DNA from: Microbacterium ginsengisoli
GTDB lineage: Bacteria > Actinomycetota > Actinomycetes > Actinomycetales > Microbacteriaceae
Assembly: GCF_000956535.1 (NCBI RefSeq)
Contig: NZ_JYIY01000076.1
Location: 1-64,000, forward strand
Length of the DNA stretch: 64,000 nt
Direction: 5' to 3'
Of this stretch, positions 54,026 through 63,259 are shown one piece after another; position 1 is the first letter of the stretch, and each line of letters starts with the position of its first letter. The notes beneath the pieces were generated by a model that worked only from the letters and a program-made list of their open reading frames with translations, was not told where the DNA came from and searched no databases. The position numbers were made by a program, and so were the translations under genes.

Positions 54026-54901
54026 GTGACCAGCGCCGACTTCGCGCGCAATCGCGAGAACTTCTGCTACCGGCATCCCGACCGGCAGAGCTTCGTGCTC
54101 TGCCAGCGGTGCCTGCGCACGATCTGCCCCGAATGCCAGACCCAGGCGGCCGTCGGCGTCATCTGTCCCGAGTGCATCGCGCAGCAGCGCCGTGACCAGA
54201 CTCCCGCCCAGGCCCGAGCGCAGCGCCGCTGGGGCCGGGCGGGAGGGTCGACCTCCGTTGCGCTGCGCGGACAGCCGGTGGTGACCTACGCGATCATCGC
54301 CATCACGGCCGTCTTCTATGTGATCCAGCAGATCATCCCGGCCTCGACGCAGTGGTTCGTCTTCTACGCGCCCGCGCTCTACCCGTCGCTTCTGGGCACG
54401 TTCGAACCCTGGCGACTGGTGACCGGCGCACTGGTGCACAGCAGCATCCTGCACATCGGGCTCAACATGCTCTCGCTCTGGATGATCGGTCGCATCATGG
54501 AGCCGTTGCTCGGGAGGGGCCGCTTCCTCGCGCTCTACCTGATCAGTGCGCTCGGCGGCTGGGTGGCAGTGACCCTGCTCGCCTTCCCGACTCCCGTGCT
54601 CGGGGCATCGGGTGCGATCTTCGGGCTCTTCGGCGCGCTGGTCATCATCGCCCGCCACCTCGGTGCCCAGATCACGGGGATCCTCGTCGTGCTCGCGGTG
54701 AACCTGGTGATCGGGTTCGTGCCCGGGTTCGGAATCTCGTGGCAGACGCACCTCGGCGGACTCGTCGCGGGCGCCGTCGTCGGCCTCGTGTTCGCGCGGA
54801 CGCGTCGTCGGGACCAGCGGGTGCGTCAGATCGTGCTGCTGACCGTGGTCACGGTCGCGCTGTTCGCGCTGATGCTGATCCCGCTCGCGATCTACGGCTG
54901 A
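54026..54901 (+). CDS. Rhomboid family intramembrane serine protease with zinc finger
   Basis: A 291-residue protein. Residues about 14-50 hold a B-box-like zinc-binding segment (CYRHPDRQ, CQRCLRTICPECQ, CPEC). Six helices follow, with catalytic Ser195 in VLGASGAIFG and His242 in SWQTHLGGL. The HSSILHIGLNMLSLW motif is also present. It cleaves membrane proteins within the bilayer. The substrate is unknown. GTG 54026 lies 8 bp after ppiA, so the two are probably co-transcribed. Confidence 0.92.
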   Translation: MTSADFARNRENFCYRHPDRQSFVLCQRCLRTICPECQTQAAVGVICPECIAQQRRDQTPAQARAQRRWGRAGGSTSVALRGQPVVTYAIIAITAVFYVIQQIIPASTQWFVFYAPALYPSLLGTFEPWRLVTGALVHSSILHIGLNMLSLWMIGRIMEPLLGRGRFLALYLISALGGWVAVTLLAFPTPVLGASGAIFGLFGALVIIARHLGAQITGILVVLAVNLVIGFVPGFGISWQTHLGGLVAGAVVGLVFARTRRRDQRVRQIVLLTVVTVALFALMLIPLAIYG

Positions 54902-54972
54902 TCGCCGGAGTTTTCCACAGCGTCATCCACAGGTGGGGATGAATGACAGCGGTGTAATTCGGATGCCGCGGC

Positions 54973-55209
54973 TCAGCGCCAGCGGGTCGTCATGAGGAAC
55001 CCGACGAAGGCGATGCCGAAGCCGATGACGAGGTTCCACGCGCCGAGGTTCGGGATCGGGAACTGCGAACCGCTGAGGTAGAACACGAGCACCCAGGCGA
55101 GGCCGAGGAGCATGAGACCGATCATGATCGGCTTGAACCACGCGGGGTTCGGGGCGGGCTCACCCGAGGTGGCTGCGGGTCGCTGGTCGTCCGTGCGCTT
55201 GGATGCCAT
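54973..55209 (-). CDS. crgA: Cell division protein CrgA
   Basis: A 78-residue protein with a short polar N-terminus (MASKRTDDQ) and two helices (WFKPIMIGLMLLGLAWVLVFYL, NLVIGFGIAFVGFLMTT) ending RWR. It interacts with FtsZ, FtsI and other divisome proteins in actinobacteria. ATG 55209 has TAGACT 7 nt upstream, so a leaderless transcript is likely. A longer open frame is not needed. It is divergent from the sortase gene. Confidence 0.94.
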   Translation of the reverse strand: MASKRTDDQRPAATSGEPAPNPAWFKPIMIGLMLLGLAWVLVFYLSGSQFPIPNLGAWNLVIGFGIAFVGFLMTTRWR

Positions 55210-55216
55210 GCGGCAC

Positions 55217-55222
55217 AGTCTA
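55217..55222 (-). promoter_or_regulatory. Leaderless -10 element (crgA)
   Basis: TAGACT on the minus strand, 7 nt, then ATG 55209. Confidence 0.5.
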
Positions 55223-55251
55223 TCGGGGGGATGCTTCAGCTCCGCGGAACG

Positions 55252-55257
55252 TACAAT
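55252..55257 (+). promoter_or_regulatory. Leaderless -10 element (sortase)
   Basis: TACAAT, 6 nt, then GTG 55264. Confidence 0.55.
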
Positions 55258-55263
55258 CCGAGT

Positions 55264-56073
55264 GTGACCGAACCCGAACCGCCGCTGCGTCGCCATCGTC
55301 GCGCCGTCGCGTCGTCGTCGGAGACGTCGGCCTCACCGCAGGCTCCCCGCCGCCACCGCGTGAGCGTGATCGGTGTCATCGGGGAGATCCTCATCACGGC
55401 CGGAGTGCTGGCGCTCCTCTACGTGTCCTGGCAGATGTGGTGGGGCGACTCCATCATCGGGGCCCAGCAGAACTCGGTCGGAAACTCCCTCTCGCAGCAG
55501 TGGCAGACCGAGGCGACAACCGAACCCTCGCCGTCTCCCACGACCAGCGGCGAGCCCGTGACCGCGGCGCCGCCCGATCTTCCGCAGCCCGCGAACGCGC
55601 AGATCTTCGCCACCATGCACATCCCCCGCTTCGGCTCGGACTACAACGTGGCGATCGCCGGCGGAGTGACACGGCAGGGAACACTCGACCCGATCGGCAT
55701 CGGGCACTACCCGGGGACGCAGATGCCGGGGCAGGAAGGGAACTTCGCCCTCGCGGCGCACCGCACGACGTTCGGCGCCCCCTTCCACCGCATCGCCGAT
55801 CTCCACGTCGGTGACGCGATCGTCGTCGAGACCCCCGACGGCTGGTACACCTACCGATTCCGGACGCTCGAATACGTGAAGCCGACCGCCGTCGACGTGC
55901 TGCTACCGGTGCCGCAGGTGCCGGATGTCCCCGCCTCCGGCCGGTACATGACGATGACCAGCTGCAGCCCCATGTACTCGGCGGACGAGCGCATCGTCGC
56001 CTACAGCGTGTTCGAGTCCTTCACCCCGCGCTCGGCAGGACCGCCGGCGTCCCTCACGGAGGTGTCCCCCTGA
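55264..56073 (+). CDS. srtE: Class E sortase
   Basis: A 269-residue transpeptidase with a basic cytoplasmic N-terminus, one helix (VSVIGVIGEILITAGVLALLYV), a Thr/Pro linker and the sortase domain. The catalytic set is His166 (LAAHRTTFG), Cys234 (TMTSCSP) and Arg243 (DERIVAYS). Class E enzymes recognise LAXTG and attach surface proteins to peptidoglycan. The chaplin-like protein at 916 carries LAFTG and is a direct candidate substrate. GTG 55264 is supported by the hexamer 6 nt upstream. It is coupled to a 51-residue membrane protein gene. Confidence 0.92.
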   Translation: MTEPEPPLRRHRRAVASSSETSASPQAPRRHRVSVIGVIGEILITAGVLALLYVSWQMWWGDSIIGAQQNSVGNSLSQQWQTEATTEPSPSPTTSGEPVTAAPPDLPQPANAQIFATMHIPRFGSDYNVAIAGGVTRQGTLDPIGIGHYPGTQMPGQEGNFALAAHRTTFGAPFHRIADLHVGDAIVVETPDGWYTYRFRTLEYVKPTAVDVLLPVPQVPDVPASGRYMTMTSCSPMYSADERIVAYSVFESFTPRSAGPPASLTEVSP

Positions 56074-56228
56074 TGTACGGAGCTCTCTGGCGCATCCTGC
56101 CCGGCCCCTGGTGGGTTCGGGTCATCATCCTCGTCGTGCTCGCGGCGGCCGTGCTCTACGGCCTCGTGTTCTGGGCGTTCCCCTTCATCGCCTCGATCAC
56201 CAGCAATCAAGACGTCACGGTGGGATGA
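56073..56228 (+). CDS. Small single-span membrane protein
   Basis: A 51-residue protein (MYGALWRILPGPWWVRVIIL at the start, then LVVLAAAVLYGLVFWAFPF) with one transmembrane helix. It overlaps the sortase stop by one base (TGATG) and the amidotransferase start by four (ATGA), so it is translated as part of the srtE operon. Trp-rich and short, it is easily missed. It may be an accessory of sortase or of the divisome. Function unknown. Confidence 0.8.
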   Translation: MYGALWRILPGPWWVRVIILVVLAAAVLYGLVFWAFPFIASITSNQDVTVG

Positions 56229-56902
56229 CCGCACGCGTCGTCGTCCTCGATAACCGCGACAGTTTCGTCCACACCCTCGTCGGGTATCTGCGCGAGCTCG
56301 GGGCGCAGGTCGACGTGAGCGACGCGACCCATCTCGCGACGGCCGATGTCGAGGCGCTCGTGCAGCGCGCCGACGCGGTCGTGATCTCGCCGGGCCCCGG
56401 CCGGCCCGAGGACGCTCGGGCCTCGCTCGCGGCCGTTGCGCTGGCGATGAGCCGGGACATCCCTCTGCTCGGTGTCTGCCTCGGCCATCAGGTGATCGCC
56501 GTGGCCCTCGGCGGGCGCGTCGAGGAGGCGCCGGAACTGCGCCACGGGATGACGTCGCGCATCGAGCACGACGCGAGCGGCGTGCTGGCGCGGATGCCTC
56601 GTCCCGCGATCGTCGGACGCTACCATTCGCTGGCTGTCGTCGAGGAGGCGCTCCCCGACGAGCTGCGGGTCACCGCGCGCACGTCGAGCGGAACCGTCAT
56701 GGCGATCACCCATCGCACTGCGCGGGTCGACGGTGTGCAGTTCCATCCCGAGAGCGTGCTCACCGAGGGCGGATATCTGCTGCTGGGCACCTGGCTCGAA
56801 TCCGTGGGGATTCCGGATGGCGCGACGCGCGGATCCGCCCTCTCCCCGCACCGGGGTGTGTTGGCTCAGCCGACGCAGACCGTGAGCGTGACCGTCGACT
56901 GA
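56225..56902 (+). CDS. pabA: Glutamine amidotransferase, PabA/TrpG type
   Basis: A 225-residue class I amidotransferase. It has the DNRDSFVHTLVGYL start, the SPGPGRPEDA motif, the nucleophile Cys85 in LLGVCLGHQ, and His174/Glu176 in FHPES. It supplies ammonia to aminodeoxychorismate or anthranilate synthase. No synthase large subunit is nearby, and the place between srtE and pknB is the usual one in actinobacteria. Whether it serves folate or tryptophan synthesis cannot be told here. Its 3' end overlaps pknB by 37 bp. Confidence 0.9.
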   Translation: MTARVVVLDNRDSFVHTLVGYLRELGAQVDVSDATHLATADVEALVQRADAVVISPGPGRPEDARASLAAVALAMSRDIPLLGVCLGHQVIAVALGGRVEEAPELRHGMTSRIEHDASGVLARMPRPAIVGRYHSLAVVEEALPDELRVTARTSSGTVMAITHRTARVDGVQFHPESVLTEGGYLLLGTWLESVGIPDGATRGSALSPHRGVLAQPTQTVSVTVD

Positions 56903-58566
56903 ATCGGCACCTCGCCGGGCGCGACCGACATCACCTTCACCGTGGGCGGCTTGCTCGCCGTGCAGGTCTGATCATTGGTCTGCGCAGGGGTCAAGCCGAG
57001 CTTCTGCAACTGGGACTCCGCGGCGGAGACCGTGAAGCCGGTCAGGTCGGGGAGAGCGACTTTTCCGGTCGCCACCACGAGTGCGATCGACGTGCCGGCC
57101 GGGACGTTGGTGCCCGCCGCGCTGCTCGCGGACAGCACCGTCCCGGACTTCGCCGTCGGATCGTCCTGCTGGGTCACCGCGCCGAGAGCGAGGCCGGCGT
57201 TCGTGAGTACGGAGGTGGCGGCATCCTGGGAAAGGCCCTGCAGCGTCGGCACGGGAACCATGGGCACACCCGTCGACACGTAGACCACGACGGTCGCTCC
57301 CTGCGCACTCACGGTGCCCGCGGCGGGATCGGTGCGGATGACATTGCCGGACGCGACCGTCGTGCTCGCTTCGGCGCGCTGCTGCACGGTGAAGCCCGCT
57401 TCGCTGAGCGTGCCGCTCGCCTTCGTGAAGGCCACCTGCGCGACGTCGGGCACCGTGTGGGGCGGGGCTTCGGCGCCGGCGCCGGCTCGGGCCGCGATCA
57501 CCCAGGCGAGCACGGCGATCAGCACGACCGCCGCGATCGCGGTTCCGATCCAGATCCAGAGGGTGGTCGGTGCGGGCGAGGTCCTCGTCGTCGCGCGGGT
57601 CGTCGACAGGCGCCGCAGCGACTGCGCCGTGGCCGTCGCCTCGCGGGTGCTCGGCGCGAACAGCACGTCGGAGACCTCGGTGGGCGTCGGAGCGGGCGGT
57701 TCGTCGGACGCGACCCCCCGGAGCGCGGAGGCGAGCGCGCCGCGGAAGGCCGCGGCATCCGGGAATCTGTCGAAGGGATCCTTCGCGAGAGCCCGGGAGA
57801 CGACGGCGTCGATGATGGGCGGCACGTCATCGCGCTCATCGCTCGGCGCGGCCGGTGCCTCGCTCACGTGCTGGTACGCGACGGCGACCGGAGTGTCGCC
57901 CCGGAACGGCGGATGCCCGGTGAGCAGTTCGAACAGCACGACGCCCGCCGAGTAGAGATCTGCGCGGGCGTCGACCGTCTCGCCCTTGGCCTGCTCGGGC
58001 GAGAAGTACGAGGCCGTGCCGAGGATCTGCGTCGTCTCGGCCACCGTCGAGGACCCGTCGGAGACGGCGCGGGCGATGCCGAAGTCCATCACCTTCACCT
58101 GACCGGTCGGCGTCACCATGACATTGCCCGGCTTGATGTCCCGGTGGATGACGCCAGCGCGATGGGAGTACTGCAGAGCCTCGAGGATGCCGTCGGTGAT
58201 GCGCACGGCGTCTTCGACGGAGAGCGGCTCGTCGCCGATGAGATCCTTCACGAGCGTGCCGCGAACGAGCTCCATGACGATGTACGGCTCCGGCACCACG
58301 GTGCCGTCGGGAAAGGTCGTCGTCGTCTCCCCCGCGTCGTACACCCGCACGATCGTCGGATGGGACATCCTCGATGCCGACTGCGCCTCGAGACGGAACC
58401 TCGTGCGGAAGCCGTCGTCAGACGCCAGTTCGCGGGCGAGGAGCTTGATGGCCACCTCGCGCCCGAGGGTCACGTCGTAGCCGCGGTAGACGCTCGCCAT
58501 GCCGCCGCGTCCGATGAGCTCGTCGAGGCGGTAGCGCCCGTCGAGCACGCGTGGTTCGTCGCTCAC
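56866..58566 (-). CDS. pknB: Serine/threonine protein kinase PknB
   Basis: A 566-residue membrane kinase. The kinase domain (about 10-285) has IGRGGMASVYRGY, Lys41, HRDIKPGN with Asp143, and DFG at 161. A linker follows, then one helix at about 336-360 and three PASTA domains (about 371-432, 436-501, 504-566). PASTA repeats sense muropeptides or lipid II. The last one holds a Cys pair (QTCTASKPP, LTVCVG). It regulates wall synthesis and division with PknA and PstP. It lies downstream of pknA beyond a hairpin. Confidence 0.96.
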   Translation of the reverse strand: MSDEPRVLDGRYRLDELIGRGGMASVYRGYDVTLGREVAIKLLARELASDDGFRTRFRLEAQSASRMSHPTIVRVYDAGETTTTFPDGTVVPEPYIVMELVRGTLVKDLIGDEPLSVEDAVRITDGILEALQYSHRAGVIHRDIKPGNVMVTPTGQVKVMDFGIARAVSDGSSTVAETTQILGTASYFSPEQAKGETVDARADLYSAGVVLFELLTGHPPFRGDTPVAVAYQHVSEAPAAPSDERDDVPPIIDAVVSRALAKDPFDRFPDAAAFRGALASALRGVASDEPPAPTPTEVSDVLFAPSTREATATAQSLRRLSTTRATTRTSPAPTTLWIWIGTAIAAVVLIAVLAWVIAARAGAGAEAPPHTVPDVAQVAFTKASGTLSEAGFTVQQRAEASTTVASGNVIRTDPAAGTVSAQGATVVVYVSTGVPMVPVPTLQGLSQDAATSVLTNAGLALGAVTQQDDPTAKSGTVLSASSAAGTNVPAGTSIALVVATGKVALPDLTGFTVSAAESQLQKLGLTPAQTNDQTCTASKPPTVKVMSVAPGEVPIQSTVTLTVCVG

Positions 58567-58576
58567 ATCACTCCTT

Positions 58577-58608
58577 GGTCCTCGGCAAGCCTAGGCCTGC
58601 CGAGGACC
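58577..58608 (-). terminator. Hairpin between pknA and pknB
   Basis: An 11-bp perfect stem (58577-58587 with 58598-58608) with a 10-nt loop in the 61-bp pknA-pknB gap. It may attenuate pknB or process the operon transcript. Confidence 0.5.
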
Positions 58609-58627
58609 GACCCCATGGAGGGGGTGT

Positions 58628-60364
58628 TCAGGGAGTGGTCGCGCTAGGTGTCGGGGTGGACGCGCCGACGATCGTCGCCTCCACCTGGGGCGCCTGCGGC
58701 GTGGTCTGCTGCGTCTGCCCGGTCCCACCGCTGCAGGTCGCCGTGTAGGTGACTCCGACGCGGTTGCCGGATGCACCGGTGACCTGAATCTGCGCGGTGG
58801 TCGTGTTCGCGTCGACCGTGAGCGTCTGAGTTCCGTTCGCGAACACCGCGTTCTGGACGATCTGCACCGTGTAGCTCGAGACCGACCCCGTGCCGCTCGG
58901 GCACGTGTAGGCGCTCCACTTCACCGTGACGGTGCTTCCCGCCGGAACCTGCGTCACCGGCACACCGGCGATCTCATAGGTCACGCCTGCGGACGGGGCC
59001 GGGAGCGACTGCACCGCGCCGTAACAGGTGATCGTGATCGTGGATCCGGCCGGCACGTTGCCACTGCTCGGCGACGTCGATGCGACCGTGTTCACCTTGT
59101 CGCTCGACGGTGCTGCCGGCGGGTTCGCCCCGGTCGCGGGGGTGAGGCCGGCACTCGTGGCCTTCGAGAAGGCCTCGGTGCAGGTCATTCCGACGAGGTT
59201 GAGGCTCGCAATGCTCACCGGGGTGGCCGACTCGGACGGCGTCGGGCTGTTCGACGGGGTCGAACTCGACACGCTCGGCGTCGAGGGCGGCGCCGAATCG
59301 CCCCGGTTCGCGAACAGGGCGATCAACGTGCCGCCGAGGACGATCACCAGCAGGGCGATGAGCGCGATCAGGGGCCATGTCCACGGGCTGCGCTTGCGCT
59401 TCTGCTCCGTGGCTGCCACCGGAGCCGCCGCGAGCAGCTGCGTCGCCGCTGCCGTCGCGGGCGATGTGCCCAGCAGCTGGGTGGCGGCATCGGTCGCGAG
59501 GAACCCACCGGCGATCGCGGGCACGGCCGCCGCGGCCGCGGCGACGTCCCCGCGACGCAGCGCGGTCGCCGCGCGGGCCACGGTCGCCGCAGAGCCGGGG
59601 CGGTCCTCCGGCTTCTTGGCGATCATCGCCATGACGAAGTTCTGCACCGGCTCGGCGACCGTCGGAGGCAGCGGCGGCGGCTGCTCGTTGATCTGCGCCA
59701 TCGCGATCGCGACCTGCGACTCGCCCGTGAACGGGCGCTTTCCGGCGAGGCTCTCGTAGGCCACGATGCCGAGCGAATAGATGTCGGTCGACGGGGTCGC
59801 GGGGTGACCCGACGCCTGCTCGGGCGAGAGGTACTGCACCGTGCCCATGACCTGACCGGTGGCGGTCAACGGCACCTGGTCGGCGATGCGCGCGATGCCG
59901 AAGTCGGTGATCTTCACCCGGCCGTCCGGCGTGATGAGGAGGTTGCCGGGCTTGATGTCGCGGTGCACGAGACCGGCGGCATGAGCCGCCTGCAACGCGG
60001 ACGCCGTCTGCGCGACGATGTCGAGCGTCTTGTCCGTCGAGAGCGACCCCTCGCGCTCGAGGATCGTGGAGAGCGCCTCACCGGGCACGAGCTCCATCAC
60101 GAGGAAGGCGCTGCCGTTCTCCTCGCCGTAGTCGAAGACGCTCGCAATGCCCTCGTGGTTCACGAGTGCGGCATGGCGCGCTTCCGCGCGGAACCGCTCG
60201 AGGAACCCGGGGTCCCCCATGTACTCGTCCTTGAGGATCTTGATCGCGACCGTGCGGCCGATCACATGGTCGGTCGCCTCCCAGACCTCGCCCATGCCGC
60301 CGATGGCGATCCTGGACTCGAGCTCGTAGCGTCCCCCGAACATCGCACCCTGCGTAGGTCTCAT
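58628..60364 (-). CDS. pknA: Serine/threonine protein kinase PknA
   Basis: A 578-residue kinase. The catalytic domain (about 10-275) has [12 protein letters not shown], Lys42, HRDIKPGN (134-141) and DFGIAR. An Ala-rich linker follows, then one helix ([23 protein letters not shown]) and an extracellular region of about 190 residues. That region includes one PASTA-like unit bounded by Cys ([19 protein letters not shown]). M. tuberculosis PknA has no PASTA domain, so this form can sense outside signals itself. The ATG overlaps the pbpA stop (ATGA). Confidence 0.95.
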   Translation of the reverse strand: MRPTQGAMFGGRYELESRIAIGGMGEVWEATDHVIGRTVAIKILKDEYMGDPGFLERFRAEARHAALVNHEGIASVFDYGEENGSAFLVMELVPGEALSTILEREGSLSTDKTLDIVAQTASALQAAHAAGLVHRDIKPGNLLITPDGRVKITDFGIARIADQVPLTATGQVMGTVQYLSPEQASGHPATPSTDIYSLGIVAYESLAGKRPFTGESQVAIAMAQINEQPPPLPPTVAEPVQNFVMAMIAKKPEDRPGSAATVARAATALRRGDVAAAAAAVPAIAGGFLATDAATQLLGTSPATAAATQLLAAAPVAATEQKRKRSPWTWPLIALIALLVIVLGGTLIALFANRGDSAPPSTPSVSSSTPSNSPTPSESATPVSIASLNLVGMTCTEAFSKATSAGLTPATGANPPAAPSSDKVNTVASTSPSSGNVPAGSTITITCYGAVQSLPAPSAGVTYEIAGVPVTQVPAGSTVTVKWSAYTCPSGTGSVSSYTVQIVQNAVFANGTQTLTVDANTTTAQIQVTGASGNRVGVTYTATCSGGTGQTQQTTPQAPQVEATIVGASTPTPSATTP

Positions 60365-61818
60365 TTGCCCAGCACCGCCTCCATGACCTTCTTTGCGATG
60401 GGCGCCGCGAGCGAATTGCCGCTGCCCGATTGTCCTCGTCCCCCGCCGTTCTCGACGACCACGGCGACGGCCACCTTCGGGTTCTCTGCGGGCGCGAAGC
60501 CGGTGAACCACAGCGTGTACGGGTCGGTGGGACCGTTCTGCGCCGTGCCGGTCTTACCGCCCACACTGACGCCGTCTATTCTTGCATTCGTCGCGATTCC
60601 GCTGCTGACGTTGGCGACCATCATCTGCACCATCTCCGCATCCAATGTCGAGTCGAGTGCCTGTCCGAACTGCTCGTTGCCGAAGGTCTGCTGAACCGAC
60701 AGGTCGGACCCGATCACCTGGTCCACCATGCGCGGCTTCATCACGACGCCACCGTTCGCGATGCCCGCCGACACCATCGCCATCTGCAGCGGGGTCGCGC
60801 GCACATCGCCCTGGCCGAAGCCGCTCAGGGCGGCGCGCGTGTCGCTGAGGTTGCTCGGGTAGACCGAGGCGGTGCTGGTGATCGGCAGATCGAAGCTCGT
60901 GTTGAAGCCGTACTTCTCGGCCTCCTTGCGGATGGTCTCGCCGCCGAGCTGCGCGGCGAGCTCCGCCATCGGGATGTTGCAGCTCAGCCGGAGGGCGTCG
61001 GCGATCGAGACCTGGTCGCCCGGACCGCAGGTGCCTCCGGTGTCGTTGCTGATCGAGGTCGAGGTGCCCGGCAGCGTGTAGCTGGCGACGTTGGGGAGCA
61101 GGGACTGCGGCGTGTAGTTTCCCGTGGCGAGAGCGGCGGACGCCGTGACGAGCTTGAACGTCGAGCCGGGCGGGTTGAGGTTGCCGCCGATCGCCCGGTT
61201 GTAGAGCGGGTTCGTCGCCTGTGCGACGAGTTGGTCGTAGGTCGTGTTCACCTGGGTCGCGTCGTGGCCGGCCAGCGAGTTGGTGTCGTAGCTGGGGCTC
61301 GTGACCATCGCCAGGATGCGTCCGGTCGAGGGTTCGATCGCGACCACAGCGCCCTGCAGGGACCCGAGTGCGTCGTAGGCGGCCTTCTGCACGCTCGCGT
61401 CGAGGGTGAGCACCACGTTCGATCCGCGCGCGGGCTTGCCGGAGATGATCTGCTCGAGACGCGCGAGGAACTGCGACCCGCCGGTGCCGCTCAGGTCCTG
61501 GTTCATCGCGTTCTCGATGCCGGTCGATGACCCGAGCACGGGGTTGAAGTATCCGGTCACCGGAGCCCACATCTGCGGGTCGACATACTGGCGCTGCCAG
61601 CTGTAGACATCGCTCGACGGCACCGATGAGGCGATGGCCGTGCCGCTCGCGATGATCGCGCCGCGCTCGATCGAGTAGGAGTCGTAGAGGCTGCGGCGGT
61701 CGGCGGGATTCGCCGCGAGGTTCTGGGCCTGCGCGACCTGGATGATGCTCGTCGAGCCGAAGAGAACGAGGAACATGGCGAGCAGCACGATGCTGATGCG
61801 CCGGAGCTCTTTGGTCAT
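60361..61818 (-). CDS. pbpA: Penicillin-binding protein A (class B transpeptidase)
   Basis: A 485-residue class B penicillin-binding protein. It has an N-terminal anchor helix, a dimerisation domain with ERGAI, and a transpeptidase domain. The active-site motifs are STFK (Ser219, Lys222), SCN (279-281) and KTG (422-424). It cross-links peptidoglycan together with the SEDS glycosyltransferase RodA encoded just upstream. It is a known type of substrate for the neighbouring kinases. GGGGGAGG lies before the ATG. Confidence 0.95.
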   Translation of the reverse strand: MTKELRRISIVLLAMFLVLFGSTSIIQVAQAQNLAANPADRRSLYDSYSIERGAIIASGTAIASSVPSSDVYSWQRQYVDPQMWAPVTGYFNPVLGSSTGIENAMNQDLSGTGGSQFLARLEQIISGKPARGSNVVLTLDASVQKAAYDALGSLQGAVVAIEPSTGRILAMVTSPSYDTNSLAGHDATQVNTTYDQLVAQATNPLYNRAIGGNLNPPGSTFKLVTASAALATGNYTPQSLLPNVASYTLPGTSTSISNDTGGTCGPGDQVSIADALRLSCNIPMAELAAQLGGETIRKEAEKYGFNTSFDLPITSTASVYPSNLSDTRAALSGFGQGDVRATPLQMAMVSAGIANGGVVMKPRMVDQVIGSDLSVQQTFGNEQFGQALDSTLDAEMVQMMVANVSSGIATNARIDGVSVGGKTGTAQNGPTDPYTLWFTGFAPAENPKVAVAVVVENGGGRGQSGSGNSLAAPIAKKVMEAVLGK

Positions 61819-61874
61819 CGTGCCTCCCCCCGGATGCCGGTGGCGAACGCGATCACGCGTGCGGGACGGGTCAT
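61815..61874 (-). CDS. Possible 19-residue coupling ORF between rodA and pbpA
   Basis: A tiny frame ([19 protein letters not shown]) fills the rodA-pbpA gap. Its ATG overlaps the rodA stop (ATGA) and its stop overlaps the pbpA start (ATGA). Its last codons contain the pbpA Shine-Dalgarno. It may only carry ribosomes from rodA to pbpA, or it may be chance. The peptide resembles nothing known. Confidence 0.35.
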   Translation of the reverse strand: MTRPARVIAFATGIRGEAR

Positions 61875-63259
61875 CCGATCACCGCCCGCGGCTGGCGACG
61901 CACGGCGTCGGAGATGCGCAGCAGGATGGCGACGATCAGCCAGTTGGCGACGAGGGACGAACCTCCCGCGGCGAGGAAGGGCGTGGTGAGGCCGGTGAGG
62001 GGGATGACCCGTGTCACGCCGCCGACCATGATGAACACCTGCAGCGCGATCGTGATCGACAGGCCGGTCGCGAGGAGCTTTCCGAAGTCGTCCTGGCCGG
62101 CGATGCCGACCCGCAGGCCGCGGCTGATGAAGACCATGTAGAGACAGAGGATCGCGAAGGCTCCGACGAGCCCGAGCTCCTCGGCGAGGCTCGGGAAGAT
62201 GTAATCGCTCTGCGCGAGCGGCGTGATCTGGGGGCGCCCCTGACCGAGACCGGTGCCCAGCAGGCCGCCGTGGGCCATTCCGAAGATGCCCTGCGCGAGC
62301 TGGTAGCTGCTGTTGTTGATGAGTGACGGGTCGAACGCGTGCAGCCAGTTCGTGAACCGGGCACCGACGTAGGGCAGTACCTGGGCGGCGGCCACGGCGA
62401 CTCCGGCCGCCATCGCGACGCCGAGCAGCACCCAGCCGGTCTTGCCCGTCGCGACATAGAGCATGCCGACGAACATGCCGAAGATGAGCAGGCCGCTGCC
62501 GAGGTCGTGCTGGGCGACGATGATGCCCACCGAGATCACCCAGACCACGAGGAGCGGGCCGAGATCGCGCGCGCGCGGCCACGTGATGCCGAGGAAGCGC
62601 TTGCCCACCGACGACAGGCTCTCGCGTGTGCGCACGAGGTAGCCGGCGAAGAAGATCGCGAGGGCGATCTTCGCGAGCTCGCCCGGTTGGAAGGAGAAGA
62701 TGCCGAGGTTCACCCAGACGGCGGCGTTCGCGTTGATGGCGAGGCCGGGGATCAGGGGGAGGACGAGCAGAAGCACACCGACGAAGCCGAACACGTACGT
62801 GAAGCGGAACAGCACGCGGTAGTTGCGCAGGAACACCACGATGAGGATGGAGCCCGCGATGGCGATCGCCGCCCATGCCAGCTGGCGGGTGGAGTAGGCC
62901 GCCCACCCGGTGTAGCGGAACGCGATGTCGATGCGGTAGATCTCGGCGATGCCGAGCCCGGTGAGGAGGGTCGCGATCGGCAGCACGAACGGGTCGGCGT
63001 TGGGTGCCCGGAACCGCAGCACGACGTGCAGACCGAGCGCGAGCAGGGTGAGCCCGCCGGAGTAGGTGAGGATCGTGACATCCACCTGACCGAGTGCGCC
63101 GAGCTGCACGAGCACGATCGCGGCCGCGGAGATGAGGCACGCGAAGATCAGCAGCCCCAGCTCCCGGTTGCGCAGGGTCTGCGGCGAGCGGATGCGGCGC
63201 AGGGCGCGCAGCACCGCGGTGTCGGCCTGGATCGGCGCGTCGGCCGGGGTGGTCGTCAT
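61871..63259 (-). CDS. rodA: SEDS-family peptidoglycan glycosyltransferase RodA/FtsW
   Basis: A 462-residue membrane protein with about ten helices and the SEDS signatures (QPGELAKIALAIFFAGYL, VAQHDLGSGLLIFGMFVGML, the catalytic-loop region FPSLAEELGLVGAF, RVIPLTGLTTPFLAAGGSSL). It polymerises lipid II glycan strands and works with PbpA. It starts in an ATGA overlap with the pstP stop. A longer open frame upstream covers pstP and is rejected. Confidence 0.95.
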   Translation of the reverse strand: MTTTPADAPIQADTAVLRALRRIRSPQTLRNRELGLLIFACLISAAAIVLVQLGALGQVDVTILTYSGGLTLLALGLHVVLRFRAPNADPFVLPIATLLTGLGIAEIYRIDIAFRYTGWAAYSTRQLAWAAIAIAGSILIVVFLRNYRVLFRFTYVFGFVGVLLLVLPLIPGLAINANAAVWVNLGIFSFQPGELAKIALAIFFAGYLVRTRESLSSVGKRFLGITWPRARDLGPLLVVWVISVGIIVAQHDLGSGLLIFGMFVGMLYVATGKTGWVLLGVAMAAGVAVAAAQVLPYVGARFTNWLHAFDPSLINNSSYQLAQGIFGMAHGGLLGTGLGQGRPQITPLAQSDYIFPSLAEELGLVGAFAILCLYMVFISRGLRVGIAGQDDFGKLLATGLSITIALQVFIMVGGVTRVIPLTGLTTPFLAAGGSSLVANWLIVAILLRISDAVRRQPRAVIG

